A stretch of DNA of 64,000 nt from JBHJHP01 sp042219825 (GCF_042219825.1 NZ_JBHJHQ010000005.1:248001-312000); one strand, 5' to 3'. Shown: positions 37,001 to 44,124, numbered from the stretch's first letter. A program made the numbers and translations. Notes: generated by a model from the sequence alone, not told the origin.

Positions 37001-38212
37001 TGTAAAGTTTGATCCTACTTTGGTAACCAGAGAAAGGATGGGACTGTTTCCGTTTGGATCAGCCATATCCACATTAGCAATCATTTGTGTGGCAAAAGGT
37101 ATATTTACTTTTGTATTAGCCATACAATTCAACGGTGGAATAAAGCTCATACCTATGGCTGCATCTGAGTTATCAGCTCCCAGTGTCTGATACACATAAA
37201 CAGGTTCAGAAGATTCCACATACATCAATCCTGAAGCTGTAAAATAAGAATCATCCAGAAATATATGATCTCCTGCATTTGCCAATGTAGTTACAGATGC
37301 ACCATTAACGCTGATTGTAGTATTGTTTGCAGTAGCTACAATAAGAGCCTTTTCATTCAGAGTTGATCCACGTCCTTTATTAATTCCATATTCCTTCCCA
37401 ACGTACTCAACAGGTACAATCTGATCGCCACCAATATCCTGCACAGTGGATGAACCACCCCCCAGCCATGATCCGGTATTTACAACTATTGGTTTATCAC
37501 TGGTGATATGGGATCCGTTTATCGCATTAGCACTGATAATATTAGCAGCATCATAAGGGCTTCCGGTCCATGTATGCAGATTAATTTCATCTGCAACAAC
37601 ATAAGACTGATACTGATTTAAAGTAATTGTAAAACTGTTGGTGGTATGGTCTAAATATTTTGCATCAGGATTACTTATGGTTATCTGTGTATTGTCCTCC
37701 GTTGCCATAATGGAGACAAAGTGGTTTCTTGGTCGTGCATTCTCACCATAAACAGTGTAAATATGCCCCGTATAGAAATCCAGTCCGGCTGCAACCTTGC
37801 CTTTGGTTGTCAACATCAAACCCTGCACTGTTGAACGGTGTCTGGCATTCACAAAAAAAGGTTTTTCAGCTACCAATACCATCCCGTGATCGTCCAGTGC
37901 AGTATTTAAATTACTTTTATCAACTACTCCCCAGGCGGCCTGTTGATAACCAAGATCAACAATCTGCGGCTGACTTTTGGAAATTTGCACCTGCTGGGAT
38001 CTTCCAGCAGTATTGAACATCGTGACAGTAAACGGCACAGACTCATTGGTCGACAAAACAACATATTGCTCCCCAAAATCCTTTTCAACGATTGTATTGG
38101 CATATAATGGAGGTAAATAATGTATCGTATCTAATTGTGAATAAGCAAAAAATATGTTGCTTAAAAACAAAAACAACGCTAGATTCTTTCTGGTTAACAT
38201 GCTTAGGTACAT
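28100..38212 (-). CDS. Giant T9SS-secreted surface adhesin with IgGFc-binding-like, Calx-beta and 24 cadherin-like repeats
   Basis: 3370 residues. A signal peptide (about 1-26; Met5 is a possible start) leads to an IgGFc-binding-protein-like N-terminal region (about 30-500), three Calx-beta domains (about 561-898), 24 tandem cadherin/VCBS-like repeats of about 94 residues (about 900-3165; typical cores ND.DPD..GL, YTPD..FFG.DS, ITVTPVND), thrombospondin type 3 calcium repeats (about 3166-3270, DSDGDQIPDAIEG and similar) and a gliding-motility-type C-terminal domain (3275-3370, PNGFSPNGDGINDLF...GVYFYRL). The last marks type B cargo of the type IX secretion system. Likely a calcium-stiffened surface filament for attachment; the partner is unknown. 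The frame is intact throughout. Confidence 0.93.
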   Translation of the reverse strand: MYLSMLTRKNLALFLFLSNIFFAYSQLDTIHYLPPLYANTIVEKDFGEQYVVLSTNESVPFTVTMFNTAGRSQQVQISKSQPQIVDLGYQQAAWGVVDKSNLNTALDDHGMVLVAEKPFFVNARHRSTVQGLMLTTKGKVAAGLDFYTGHIYTVYGENARPRNHFVSIMATEDNTQITISNPDAKYLDHTTNSFTITLNQYQSYVVADEINLHTWTGSPYDAANIISANAINGSHITSDKPIVVNTGSWLGGGSSTVQDIGGDQIVPVEYVGKEYGINKGRGSTLNEKALIVATANNTTISVNGASVTTLANAGDHIFLDDSYFTASGLMYVESSEPVYVYQTLGADNSDAAIGMSFIPPLNCMANTKVNIPFATQMIANVDMADPNGNSPILSLVTKVGSNFTVNGTGISTILSGYPNNSGPNVIAGTDWVSYTISDFNFTGFTPTGDWNLEIDAEHAINASLSVRDDLIGAGCYFSGFGDNPLLTKEPLITGGTACYPNNAILRASGFPSYEWQLGSNFISGESDDSLVVNDLGFYRVRGVTTCDGVTVTSKFSEYVEINPCVAINDVSITEPSTFQTVTFTVTLGTVYAQDVSFRYETVAGTASASKDFAEKKGVITIPAGNTQATINITVVPDDVDEYDEQFTVELTDPVNCDFSNPVGICTIIDNDDPGSYSFASASISVKEGTDTAAVFTVNLDEISEKLTWVRYVTNDISAIAGQDYTSEADTLFFAPGTTTGTISIPILNDDIFEPALEQFVLNIAEAGNLAFNNLASSKLALITDDDLPVFFSVLDTQTIEGNDLNFWITIDKPYAIDLAIDYATQDDQATIADNDYTPVSGTATFPAGTTAVKISVPTGDDETDENNENLKFNLSNLPSPHALYNKPSANGLIIDDDCTPIAVPDAFTTAEETLLSGVYVLDNDQGLCDTPLTLAVVKLPDHAQTFNFNVNDGEIEYEPVLNFFGTDTISYSITDADGQNTQANAVITVTNVNDVPVAVDTAMTFNEDQDVTFSPLENDLDIDRSGLSLVSISSVSNATVTIDANGTDLHFTPDLDFSGVVTFDYTMQDGEGDQSTATITITLNPVNDNPGAVDDNVTTDEDVLSIAFDPLLNDYDADNSGLSIVSVGSSVNGTIIPQGGGIYKYQPNLNFNGMDSASYVIQDGEGDQSTGKIYFTVTPVNDPPVAVLENRITQEDTPINIKVLTNDSDVDGNLSPSGVTITQNPTHGTVVVEADGSVTYTPDANYFGQDNFYYKLIDDAGAESNTVMDRILVFPVDDLPIAVNDTATTIEDAVSPLIVSPLNNDSDPDNSGLILSIVDPPVNGSAIIFGNNILYTPNADYYGMDSILYQIKEVGSGGGTAQAYIIITVTPVNDIPVAHDDNATVLEDNSVDISVLNNDDDPDVMGLTIVSVSDPANGTATISGNQIHYVPDPNYFGPDSFTYTIEDGQGDQATANVYITVNPDNSDAPIANNDFVTTSEDTSVDVNPVLNDEDPDLSGITMSIVSAPVHGNITSVAGNLITYAPAANYNGQDTIVYQIQENGAGGSTDQGLIIITITPVNDIPVANDDNYTINEDVTTDFDVIANDDDPDFNGLTIVSVGTPSHGTVTIVTNLIHYVPDADYYGSDSFTYTIEDYNGDQATATVSVTINSDDTDAPVAVNDTVTTDEDVAVVISPLTNDYDPDGTGLTISILTAADSGSVVISGSDLTYTPNANFNGLDSIQYQIEEVGANNQTATAWIHITVTPVNDLPDAIDDAETVLEDNSINIDPLVNDLDPDRGGLTITHITGPVNGTGSINAGSSIDYTPDADFFGADSIVYTIADLDGDLDSAVIRIAVTPDDTDVPVPTNDTITTDEDVAVVISPLINDYDPDGTGLTVSIVTAPDSGSVVISGSDLTYTPNANFSGLDSIEYQVEEVGANNQTATAWIHITVTPVNDLPDAIDDTETVLEDNSINIDPLVNDLDLDRGGLTITHITGPVNGTGSINAGSSIDYTPDADFFGADSIIYTISDVDGDLDSAVIRITVTPDDTDMPVPVNDTVTTDEDVAVVISPLTNDYDPDGTGLILGIVTAPDSGSVVISGSDMTYTPNSDFFGMDSIEYQVEEVGANNQTATAWIIITVNSVNDIPDAVFDTITVNEDEQDTVYVLLNDLDPDRGGLKVIDLGPSPNSVSQISTDSTYVIYIPNPDYFGPDSLYYYIEDVDGDIDSALIKATVIYNDADPPDAVRDTFEFNEDESGVVQPMLNDYDPDRSGLIMTLISAPDSGQFINQGDTAFMYIPPANYHGTDTAVYQIQEVAAGMQTDIDTMIFIVYAVNDTPVAVIDTLILDEDTQDSVYVLLNDLDPDYSGIKLVDVVSTPNALAEISDDSTYIRYTPVMDFFGNDSVLYYISDGEGDVDSAYVRVIVNADTTDVPVANDDMVPITEDMSVDILPLDNDYDADLSGLILSILDGPDNGTYVLHNDTVTYTPDPNFNGRDTIFYQIQEAGAGQSTATAYIYIEIDTVNERPIANPDSISILEDSSDTIWVLLNDIDLDWEGIIVDSVSMSDTAIVELTADSTGVIYTPSANFYGADSVFYILRDGQGDLDTAWIYINVIAVNDTPHAQNDIIVISEDETGSVNILANDEDPDRQGVDITVGSPVQNGNITIDPNGDVVYTPDANYFGSDSLKYYITDKENDVDSAWLYITITAVNDTPVVVNDNAIMLEETVTDIPILINDYDVEGPIPFDSIFIAFTTNNGDAILLPGTGVIRYTPVVNYYGLDSLGYFVKDNEGLASDTAYVYITVMNVNDIPVATEDTVNIPEDSSAVIAVLDNDEDPDHSGLDITIVDGPANGTAALNNDTVYYTPDANYFGNDTIRYIIVDGEGDTVAANILITVESVNDIPVANDDFVSILEETMVDIPVLVNDSDVEAAIPLDSVFIVATTNHGVATLISGTGVINYVPEVNFYGNDTLTYYVKDTDGALSDTATVVINVQNVNENPDAVDDYYYMPEDSVIDLMILVNDLDADKSGLSLDSILDPFHGTLDMDKAPDTIRYIPEPDYFGMDSIKYFISDGENDLDSAWIYIEIYSVNDVPVALNDTIIISDLDGDTLAILTNDYDAETTLTGNHVVIEVLPTMGSAYIDFTTGELIYVMDMDFYYSDSLTYVITDDDGASDTAMVYILDTDSILDSDDDGIPNLVEGNEDMVDMDGIPNYLDLDSDGDQIPDAIEGLLDRDGNGIEDYIDPFDWDADSDGDGMPNRYEDTNNDGNPYNDDCDGDGVVNYLDATDNCEDYLDIPNGFSPNGDGINDLFYIEGLWNFPDAEIYIFNRWGNRVFDMKYYGDEDRYGPYEAWWNGQSNRIGKADVPEGVYFYRLTLGRGRKVKEGYIHLRR
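28720..35515 (-). repeat. 24 tandem cadherin-like coding repeats (about 280 bp each)
   Basis: Translation shows 24 successive units, each beginning around (I/V)PVA.ND....ED and ending in (V)TPVND or TPDDTD. From about the fifth unit on, two subtypes alternate: one with QIEEVGA..QTATAWI, the other with YTI.D.DGD.DSA. Unit length is about 94 codons. Confidence 0.88.
32120..33250 (-). repeat. 564-bp two-domain superrepeat, recently duplicated
   Basis: Two successive 564-bp blocks (about 32120-32683 and 32684-33247) each encode one repeat of each subtype and are nearly identical at DNA level. For example the block from GATCCGGCATTG at 32247 recurs at 32811 with only scattered differences over more than 200 bases. 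Neighbouring repeats are much more diverged. Confidence 0.85.
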
Positions 38213-38375
38213 AAGTCAATGTTATTAATATGTTAAACAATTCCAAAATAAACAAAAAAAATCCACAACTCAAAACATTTTTAGCAAAAAGAAAACGCAT
38301 TTATAACGTGCATGAACAAAGGATTTAACCTAAAAAATGGCTCAGGAAATATTTGATTAAATTTTTACTAATTAT

Positions 38376-38406
38376 TTTGTGCGTAAGAAAAAATATTCTA
38401 TTTTTG
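38376..38406 (+). promoter_or_regulatory. Bacteroidota-type promoter for tRNA-Gly
   Basis: TTTG at 38376-38379, then 19 bases, then TATTTTTG at 38399-38406 (TAnnTTTG). This matches the -33/-7 consensus of the primary sigma factor in this phylum. The tRNA starts at 38482. Confidence 0.75.
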
Positions 38407-38481
38407 CCCCGCATTTAAATAATAGCTCTCTTTAAACGGGCATAAATGCAGGATCTCAAAGGAGAATTCAAATCAAATAAT

Positions 38482-38554
38482 GCGAGAATAGCTCAGTTGG
38501 TAGAGCACAACCTTGCCAAGGTTGGGGTCGCGGGTTCGAGTCCCGTTTCTCGCT
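38482..38554 (+). tRNA. tRNA-Gly (anticodon GCC)
   Basis: 73 bases fold as a standard cloverleaf. The acceptor stem GCGAGAA pairs with TTCTCGC, the D arm contains AGCTCAGTTGGTAGAGC, the anticodon loop TTGCCAA (anticodon at 38515-38517) is closed by CAACC/GGTTG, and the T arm contains GGTTCGAGTCC. The CCA end is not encoded. A terminator follows at 38567. Confidence 0.97.
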
Positions 38555-38566
38555 CAAAAAAATTCA

Positions 38567-38594
38567 GAGAAATCGAAAGGTTTCTCATTTTTTT
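38567..38594 (+). terminator. Terminator after tRNA-Gly
   Basis: A GAGAAA/TTTCTC stem with an 8-base loop is followed by A and seven T, 12 bases after the tRNA. Confidence 0.65.
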
Positions 38595-38744
38595 ATCCGG
38601 GTGTAATTAAAAAATATTTAATATCGATTAAATAGAAATCCGGATTCAACATACCTGTTTGCACACTGTAGAGGGGTGCAAATGAAAGTAAAAAATTCCT
38701 GACAGGGATGTTTCGTGGACGTAGACGTGCAGAATAATACTTCT

Positions 38745-38830
38745 GCCCAGGTGGCGAAATTGGTAGACGCGCCAGGTTGAGGGCCTGGTGACCGTTTTAG
38801 GTCGTGCTGGTTCGAGTCCAGTCCTGGGCA
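38745..38830 (+). tRNA. tRNA-Leu (anticodon GAG)
   Basis: 86 bases. The acceptor stem GCCCAGG pairs with CCTGGGC. The anticodon stem CCAGG/CCTGG encloses the loop TTGAGGG with anticodon GAG at 38779-38781. A long variable arm (TGACCG...CGT region) is typical of class II tRNA-Leu, and the T arm contains GGTTCGAGTCC. The CCA end is not encoded. Confidence 0.96.
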
Positions 38831-38833
38831 CTT

Positions 38834-38872
38834 AAAGGCTTCCATTTTGGTATGGAGGCCTTTTTTTTTTTT
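38834..38872 (+). terminator. Strong terminator after tRNA-Leu
   Basis: A 12-bp stem AAAGGCTTCCAT/ATGGAGGCCTTT (one G-U) is followed by an unbroken run of 12 T (38861-38872). Confidence 0.85.
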
Positions 38873-39290
38873 GCTTTTAACCGAATGGACGGGAAGTAAA
38901 GCACAGCAAAAATACTGATAAGAATACAATCTCGGGAAGTCCTGCCCCCAGTTACAACGAACTTTTTCAGAAATGTAAAGGCTTTTTAATTTCAATTCAA
39001 CTGTTAAATTAATATTTACTATAAAATTAATAACAATATATAAGGTTTCCTCTCGTTAAAATCCTGCCAAACCTTATTAAATATGGGATATCATTATAAA
39101 TAAGGCTTCATCATGTTTAAAATTTTAACAACTCTAAAAAGCAGATTATCATACACATATATAATTTTTTAACATTTTATTTACAATAACGCTTTAATTT
39201 AACAAATTATTTATATATTTGCATGATAGAATTAATAATGCCTCATCTCTCAAAGTCTGAACTCCAAACTAACAATTTAATATTGTAAGC
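38873..39290. other. AT-rich intergenic region before the hybrid kinase
   Basis: No gene is supported. A small inverted repeat CCTTATT/AATAAGG spans 39072-39105. A -7-like TATATTTG lies at 39214-39221, about 70 bases before the kinase start, without a correctly spaced -33 element. Confidence 0.5.
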
Positions 39291-40784
39291 ATGGATTTTA
39301 TAAAAGAAGTTGTCATGCAGCTTAACGAAGGCTGGTTTGCATATGACAAAAGATCATCTGAAATTAAAGTTAATTCCAATTGGGAATTTGCACCTGGAAA
39401 AACGATTTCAGAAACATTATCTCTCCAAACCTTTATAGATACACTGAAGGTTCAGAATAAACATCAGTTTCTCGAAATACTGAAAGACTGTTCGAGAGAA
39501 CGACCAGTTAAAAATTTCATATTAAAAACAAAAAAAAGGACATTTATAATAAATGCACAGGTGGCCAAATCCGATAATTTCAGGGTTATCGGCTCCTTTC
39601 TCAATGGTTCTGAAATAGAGAAACAAATTGATACTTTAATCAAAGAGAAAGAGACTGCAGAATATAACGATAAGTTAAAATCAACTTTTCTGGCCAATAT
39701 GGCCCATGACATTCGCATTCCTTTAACCAGCATTTCAGGATTTGCCGAAATGATGATAGAAGAAGACTTTTCGGATGACGACAGAAGGGGTTTTGCAAGG
39801 ATCATAGAACGCAATACTGAAAATCTGGTTCAGATTATTAATGATATTATTGACATTTCTAAAATTGAAGCCGGACAGATGGAACTGGTCAAATCAGTAT
39901 TCGATCCTGCACAACTTTTGTTAGATATGTTTAACCAGTATCAGGGTGAACTTGAAAGATCCAGAAAAACCGATGTCACTATTAAAATTGATTTACCGGA
40001 AAAAAGAGATGTACTGATAACGGCAGATAAGCTAAGACTAAAACAGATTTTAACTCAGCTGCTTGATAATGCCTTAAGATACACTCATACCGGAAAAATT
40101 ACTTTTGGGTTTAGAATTAAACAGGTTAAAACCATAGAAGTCTTTGTTACCGATACGGGCATCGGCATTCCCAAAGAAAAGCAGGATGGCATTTTCAATC
40201 TATTTAAAAAGGACGAAGAAATATACAATAAGCCGTATGGCAGCAATGGTCTCGGATTACATATTGTAAAGAAAATTGCAGATATGATGGGGACAGGCCT
40301 CAACTTCAGTTCAGTGGAGCATGAAGGAACAACATTTTCCTTTGGACTACCTGTTTATGAACAGGTTAATGCACCTCTCAGTAAGGCCAGAAAAAATAAA
40401 TATAAAAAGCCTGTAAGTCCCTGGACAAATAAAAAGATACTAATCGTGGATGACGTCAAAGAGATATATGAATACATCCGGTTATCCTTACGAAACTCCA
40501 ATGTAACCTGTTTATTTGCCAATTCAGGAGATTCTGCCATTAAGATCATGGAAACCATTTCGGACATCGATCTTATTTTGATGGATATTCAAATGCCCGG
40601 AAAAAGCGGCTCGGACACACTTCAGGAGATGCGGAAAAGGAAATTATCTATACCTGTTATAGCGTTAACAGCATTTGCTCTCACCGGTGATAAAGAAAAA
40701 TTCCTTGAAATGGGGTTTAATGAGTATATCTCCAAACCCATCCGGCAAAATGATCTGTTTAAAACACTAAAAGCATTTTTATAA
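39291..40784 (+). CDS. Hybrid sensor histidine kinase/response regulator
   Basis: 497 residues, no transmembrane helix. Residues about 1-120 are a PAS-like sensory part. The dimerisation/phospho-acceptor domain has His139 in NMAHDIRIPLTSI. The ATPase has LLDNALRYT, DTGIGIP and GSNGLGLHIV. A C-terminal receiver (about 382-497) starts KILIVDD, carries the acceptor Asp432 in LILMDIQMPG and ends in the YISKPI lysine block. Phosphate probably passes from His139 to Asp432; no output domain or neighbouring regulator is present. It is monocistronic, with its own terminator. Confidence 0.93.
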   Translation: MDFIKEVVMQLNEGWFAYDKRSSEIKVNSNWEFAPGKTISETLSLQTFIDTLKVQNKHQFLEILKDCSRERPVKNFILKTKKRTFIINAQVAKSDNFRVIGSFLNGSEIEKQIDTLIKEKETAEYNDKLKSTFLANMAHDIRIPLTSISGFAEMMIEEDFSDDDRRGFARIIERNTENLVQIINDIIDISKIEAGQMELVKSVFDPAQLLLDMFNQYQGELERSRKTDVTIKIDLPEKRDVLITADKLRLKQILTQLLDNALRYTHTGKITFGFRIKQVKTIEVFVTDTGIGIPKEKQDGIFNLFKKDEEIYNKPYGSNGLGLHIVKKIADMMGTGLNFSSVEHEGTTFSFGLPVYEQVNAPLSKARKNKYKKPVSPWTNKKILIVDDVKEIYEYIRLSLRNSNVTCLFANSGDSAIKIMETISDIDLILMDIQMPGKSGSDTLQEMRKRKLSIPVIALTAFALTGDKEKFLEMGFNEYISKPIRQNDLFKTLKAFL

Positions 40785-40814
40785 GCTACAGTAAAACTTC
40801 ACACAAAATATCAG

Positions 40815-40849
40815 GCCGGGAAACTCATTGAATTTTCCGGCTTTTATTT
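40815..40849 (+). terminator. Terminator after hybrid kinase, overlapping the cysS promoter
   Basis: A 9-bp stem GCCGGGAAA/TTTTCCGGC (one G-U) followed by TTTTATTT, about 30 bases after the kinase stop codon. Its 3' arm lies inside the spacer of the cysS promoter. Confidence 0.7.
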
Positions 40850-40858
40850 GTATTTTTG
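40827..40858 (+). promoter_or_regulatory. Probable cysS promoter
   Basis: ATTG at 40827-40830 (three of four matches to TTTG), 20 bases, then TATTTTTG at 40851-40858. A transcript starting near 40865 would suit the cysS ATG at 40881 and would exclude the upstream in-frame ATG at 40848. Confidence 0.55.
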
Positions 40859-40880
40859 GCGCTCTATTAAAGCAGGTAAA

Positions 40881-42356
40881 ATGACAAGTAAGCTCACTTT
40901 TTACAATTCAATATCACGTAAAAAAGAAGTTTTTGAACCGATAAACCCGCCATATGTCGGACTATATGTTTGTGGTCCTACCGTATACGGTGATCCGCAT
41001 TTGGGACATGCACGCCCTGCCATTACATTCGACCTGCTCTTCAGATATTTAAAACATCTGGATTACAAGGTGCGCTATGTGCGTAACATTACAGATGTTG
41101 GCCACCTTGAAAATGATGCTGATGAAGGCGAAGATAAAATTGGAAAAAAGGCCAGGCTGGAACAACTGGAGCCCATGGAAGTTGTGCAGTATTACACCAA
41201 TCGCTATCATTATATGATGGACAAACTCAATGTGGAACGGCCATCGATTGAACCACATGCATCTGCGCACATGATTGAACAGATTGAGTTCATTAAAACG
41301 CTTAAGGATAACGGCTGGACGTATGAATCGAACGGTTCAGTCTATTTTGATGTTGTAAAATATAATAAATCGCATCATTACGGAAAGTTGTCAGGAAGAA
41401 AAATCGAGGATCTTCTGAACACAACACGCGAACTTGACGGACAGGAAGAAAAACATAACAGCGTGGATTTTGCACTTTGGAAAAAAGCATCTCCTGAACA
41501 CATCATGCGCTGGCCTTCACCCTGGAGTGACGGATTCCCTGGCTGGCACCTTGAATGTTCAGTAATGAGCACCAAATACCTGGGTGACACTTTCGATATT
41601 CACGGCGGTGGAATGGATTTACTATTTCCGCATCACGAATGTGAGATTGCACAGAGTGTGGGGGCAAAAGGTCATGAAACGGTAAAATACTGGTTACACA
41701 ATAATATGATTACCATTGATGGCCAAAAGATGGGAAAATCGCTGGGAAATTTCATCACACTGGAACAACTGTTCTCGGGGAACCACAACAGACTGGAAAA
41801 AGCATATGATCCGATGACCATCCGTTTTTTTATTTTGCAGGCGCATTACAGAAGCACACTGGATTTTTCTAATGAAGCATTACAGGCATCCGAAAAGGGA
41901 CTTGCCCGTTTGCTTGATGGCGCAACAAACCTTAGCAAACTTCAGGCTTCCGACAAATCAACGGTTGATATTCAAAAGCTGGAAGATGCATGTTATGATG
42001 CCATTAACGATGACCTTAACAGTCCGATTGTTATTGCAAACCTGTTCGATGGCGTAAAAATGATCAACAGCTTGATGGCCGGAAAGGATATAATAAACCA
42101 AGTTGATCTTGACAAACTGAAGCAGCTGTTTCGCACATTTGTTTTTGAAATTCTGGGATTGACAGAAATTAAAGAACAGGCAGGTGATTCAGGGTCAGAG
42201 CCATTTAATAAGGCGGTGGATATGCTGTTGGAAATGCGTATGGAAGCCAAGAAAAACAAAGATTGGGCAACTGCCGATCTTATCCGCAATAAGCTGAGCG
42301 AATTTGGTTTTGAAATCAAAGACACTAAAGAAGGATTTGAATGGAACTTAAAATAA
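40881..42356 (+). CDS. cysS: Cysteinyl-tRNA synthetase
   Basis: Charges tRNA-Cys with cysteine in the cytoplasm. 491 residues from the ATG at 40881 (MTSKLTFYNSISRKKEVF). The class I HIGH motif appears as HLGHAR after VCGPTVYGDP, and KMSKS as KMGKS in GQKMGKSLGNF. Zinc ligands include the Cys of VCGPTVYG, the Cys of HLECSVMS and HHECEIA. The in-frame ATG at 40848 lies within the promoter/terminator region and is rejected as start. Its 3' end overlaps the next gene by 16 bases. Confidence 0.97.
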   Translation: MTSKLTFYNSISRKKEVFEPINPPYVGLYVCGPTVYGDPHLGHARPAITFDLLFRYLKHLDYKVRYVRNITDVGHLENDADEGEDKIGKKARLEQLEPMEVVQYYTNRYHYMMDKLNVERPSIEPHASAHMIEQIEFIKTLKDNGWTYESNGSVYFDVVKYNKSHHYGKLSGRKIEDLLNTTRELDGQEEKHNSVDFALWKKASPEHIMRWPSPWSDGFPGWHLECSVMSTKYLGDTFDIHGGGMDLLFPHHECEIAQSVGAKGHETVKYWLHNNMITIDGQKMGKSLGNFITLEQLFSGNHNRLEKAYDPMTIRFFILQAHYRSTLDFSNEALQASEKGLARLLDGATNLSKLQASDKSTVDIQKLEDACYDAINDDLNSPIVIANLFDGVKMINSLMAGKDIINQVDLDKLKQLFRTFVFEILGLTEIKEQAGDSGSEPFNKAVDMLLEMRMEAKKNKDWATADLIRNKLSEFGFEIKDTKEGFEWNLK

Positions 42357-43354
42357 ATAAATTACTTCTCTTAATAGCTCTTCCGTTTTTTTTAACTGGA
42401 TGCCCTAAAAGCAAGTCTGTTCACAAAATATCCGAACAAAAAACGGAGAAAAAGCAGGTTTTAGTTACGCCTCCATTTAACCCGGATTCTGCTTACACCT
42501 ACACTGCCGATCAGGTGGCTTTTGGACCCAGGGTAATGAACAGCGAAGCACACAAAGCCTGTGGGGACTATCTGGTAAAACAACTTAACAGATTTGGTGC
42601 CAGGGTTTACGAACAAAGAGCCGACCTGACTGCTTTTGATAATACAATTTACAAAGCACGTAATATTATTGGCTCATTTAATCCCGACATGACGCAACGC
42701 GTTATGTTATGCGCGCATTGGGATAGCCGTCAGTTTGCCGATCAGGAAAGGGACAAAGAACTGATGAGAAAACCCATTGACGGGGCCAATGATGGTGCCA
42801 GCGGAGTAGGCGTATTACTGGAAATTGCAAGACAGATCGGACTACACAAGCTTCCTTTTGGCGTGGACATTATATTTTTTGATGCTGAAGATCAGGGACA
42901 ACCCCGTTTTTTACCAGCATCCAATAATTCTGCCGATACATGGTGTCTTGGATCCCAATACTGGGCTAAACATCCACATAAAGAAAATTACTGGGCACAA
43001 TACGGTATCCTTCTGGATATGGTCGGTGCAAAAAATGCTGTATTTCCAATGGAAGGATTTTCGATGGAGACCGCACCTGACCTGGTAAATAAAATATGGA
43101 ACCTTGCTTCAAATATGGGCTATAGTCAGTATTTCTTATTTGAACGATCTGCCCCGGTAACTGACGATCATTACTATGTAACCAAAGGAAGTGGCATCCC
43201 CTGCATCGATATCATTCATTATCATCAGTCTAATATTCACGGATTCGGAGATTTCTGGCATACGCACGATGATACCATGGATATTATTTACAAACCAACG
43301 TTATATGCCGTAGGAAGTGTATTACTGGAGCATCTGTATCAACAACCGTTTTAA
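42341..43354 (+). CDS. M28-family/glutaminyl-peptide cyclotransferase-like lipoprotein
   Basis: 337 residues. A lipoprotein signal ends at Cys21 (FFLTGC), so it is predicted to sit in the envelope. The M28 zinc-enzyme fold is shown by CAHWDSRQFAD, GANDGASGVGVLLE and IIFFDAEDQG, with SDTW-like SADTWCLGSQYWA and the late DIIHYHQSN...FWHTHDDT. These blocks fit the glutaminyl cyclase branch, which forms N-terminal pyroglutamate on exported proteins with N-terminal Gln. Many Bacteroidota proteins have Gln after signal cleavage. It overlaps cysS by 16 bases and rnhB by 1. Confidence 0.88.
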   Translation: MELKINKLLLLIALPFFLTGCPKSKSVHKISEQKTEKKQVLVTPPFNPDSAYTYTADQVAFGPRVMNSEAHKACGDYLVKQLNRFGARVYEQRADLTAFDNTIYKARNIIGSFNPDMTQRVMLCAHWDSRQFADQERDKELMRKPIDGANDGASGVGVLLEIARQIGLHKLPFGVDIIFFDAEDQGQPRFLPASNNSADTWCLGSQYWAKHPHKENYWAQYGILLDMVGAKNAVFPMEGFSMETAPDLVNKIWNLASNMGYSQYFLFERSAPVTDDHYYVTKGSGIPCIDIIHYHQSNIHGFGDFWHTHDDTMDIIYKPTLYAVGSVLLEHLYQQPF

Positions 43355-43950
43355 TGCTTGAGCCATTTTATAAAGAAGGAATTCCTGAAGCTGGTTGTGA
43401 TGAAGCCGGAAGAGGTTGTCTTGCCGGCCCTGTTTTTGCGGCAGCCGTCATTCTGCCACCAGACTTTAAAAACTCTGTGCTTAACGATTCCAAACAACTT
43501 TCAGAGAAGAACCGCTACAAGTTGCGTGAAATCATTGAAAAAGAAGCCTTAACCTGGGCTGTTGCTTCGTGTTCTCCTGAAGAAATTGACCAGATTAATA
43601 TTCTGAATGCATCTATCAAAGCCATGCACCGTGCCATTGAAAAACTGACGGTTATTCCGGAACATCTGATTATTGACGGCAACCGGTTCAAAAAATACAA
43701 AGAGATTCCACATTTGTGTGTGGTTAAAGGTGACGGGAAGTACTTATCCATTGCTGCAGCATCCATCCTGGCTAAAACCTACAGGGACGATTATATGCTG
43801 AAACTGCATCGGGATTTTCCGGATTATGCGTGGGACCGAAACAAAGGATATCCCACTAAAGCGCACCGGACAGCCATTGCAGAAAAAGGGATCACACCTC
43901 AACACCGTAAATCATTCCAGCTTCTGGACCGTCAGATGAAGTTGTTTTAA
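43354..43950 (+). CDS. rnhB: Ribonuclease HII
   Basis: 198 residues, usual length. Cleaves RNA at RNA-DNA junctions and single ribonucleotides in DNA. Asp16 and Glu17 lie in CDEAGRGCLAGPV, the third acidic residue is Asp108 in LIIDGN, and the SIAAASILAKTYRD block is typical. The start codon shares one base with the stop of the M28 gene (TAATG), which indicates translational coupling. It is the last gene of the cysS transcript. Confidence 0.97.
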   Translation: MLEPFYKEGIPEAGCDEAGRGCLAGPVFAAAVILPPDFKNSVLNDSKQLSEKNRYKLREIIEKEALTWAVASCSPEEIDQINILNASIKAMHRAIEKLTVIPEHLIIDGNRFKKYKEIPHLCVVKGDGKYLSIAAASILAKTYRDDYMLKLHRDFPDYAWDRNKGYPTKAHRTAIAEKGITPQHRKSFQLLDRQMKLF

Positions 43951-43978
43951 TCAAGTGTTCTCGCTGAGATAATCAATA

Positions 43979-44120
43979 ACGATTAACGATTTACATCCTA
44001 CAGTTAACGATTCACGATTCACGACAGCCTTTTTCCGGCTCCCGCAGATAACGCTGATCTACGCAGAGATAATGAAGTACGACTAACGATTCACGAATTA
44101 CGGTTCACGACTGACGGCTC
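43979..44120. repeat. ACG-anchored 7-bp-period arrays (left of the T9SS gene)
   Basis: Seven units run in strict 7-base register from 43979 to 44027 and six more from 44079 to 44120. Nearly all begin ACG, with variable remaining bases. Between them lies TTTTCCGGCTCCCGCAGAT (44031-44049), which recurs at 45097. Confidence 0.75.
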
Positions 44121-44124
44121 ACCT

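Noticed and set aside
28100..38830. Giant adhesin plus adjacent tRNAs considered as an integrated genomic island
   Set aside because: No integrase, no duplicated tRNA 3' end serving as an attachment site was seen, and both tRNAs have their own terminators. Housekeeping genes lie on both sides.
38618..38995. Minus-strand reading frames over the tRNA-Leu region, including one with GLEPARPKTVTRPSTWRVYQFR
   Set aside because: This peptide is the translation of the antisense strand of a tRNA-Leu gene, a well-known false protein. The tRNA explains the sequence.
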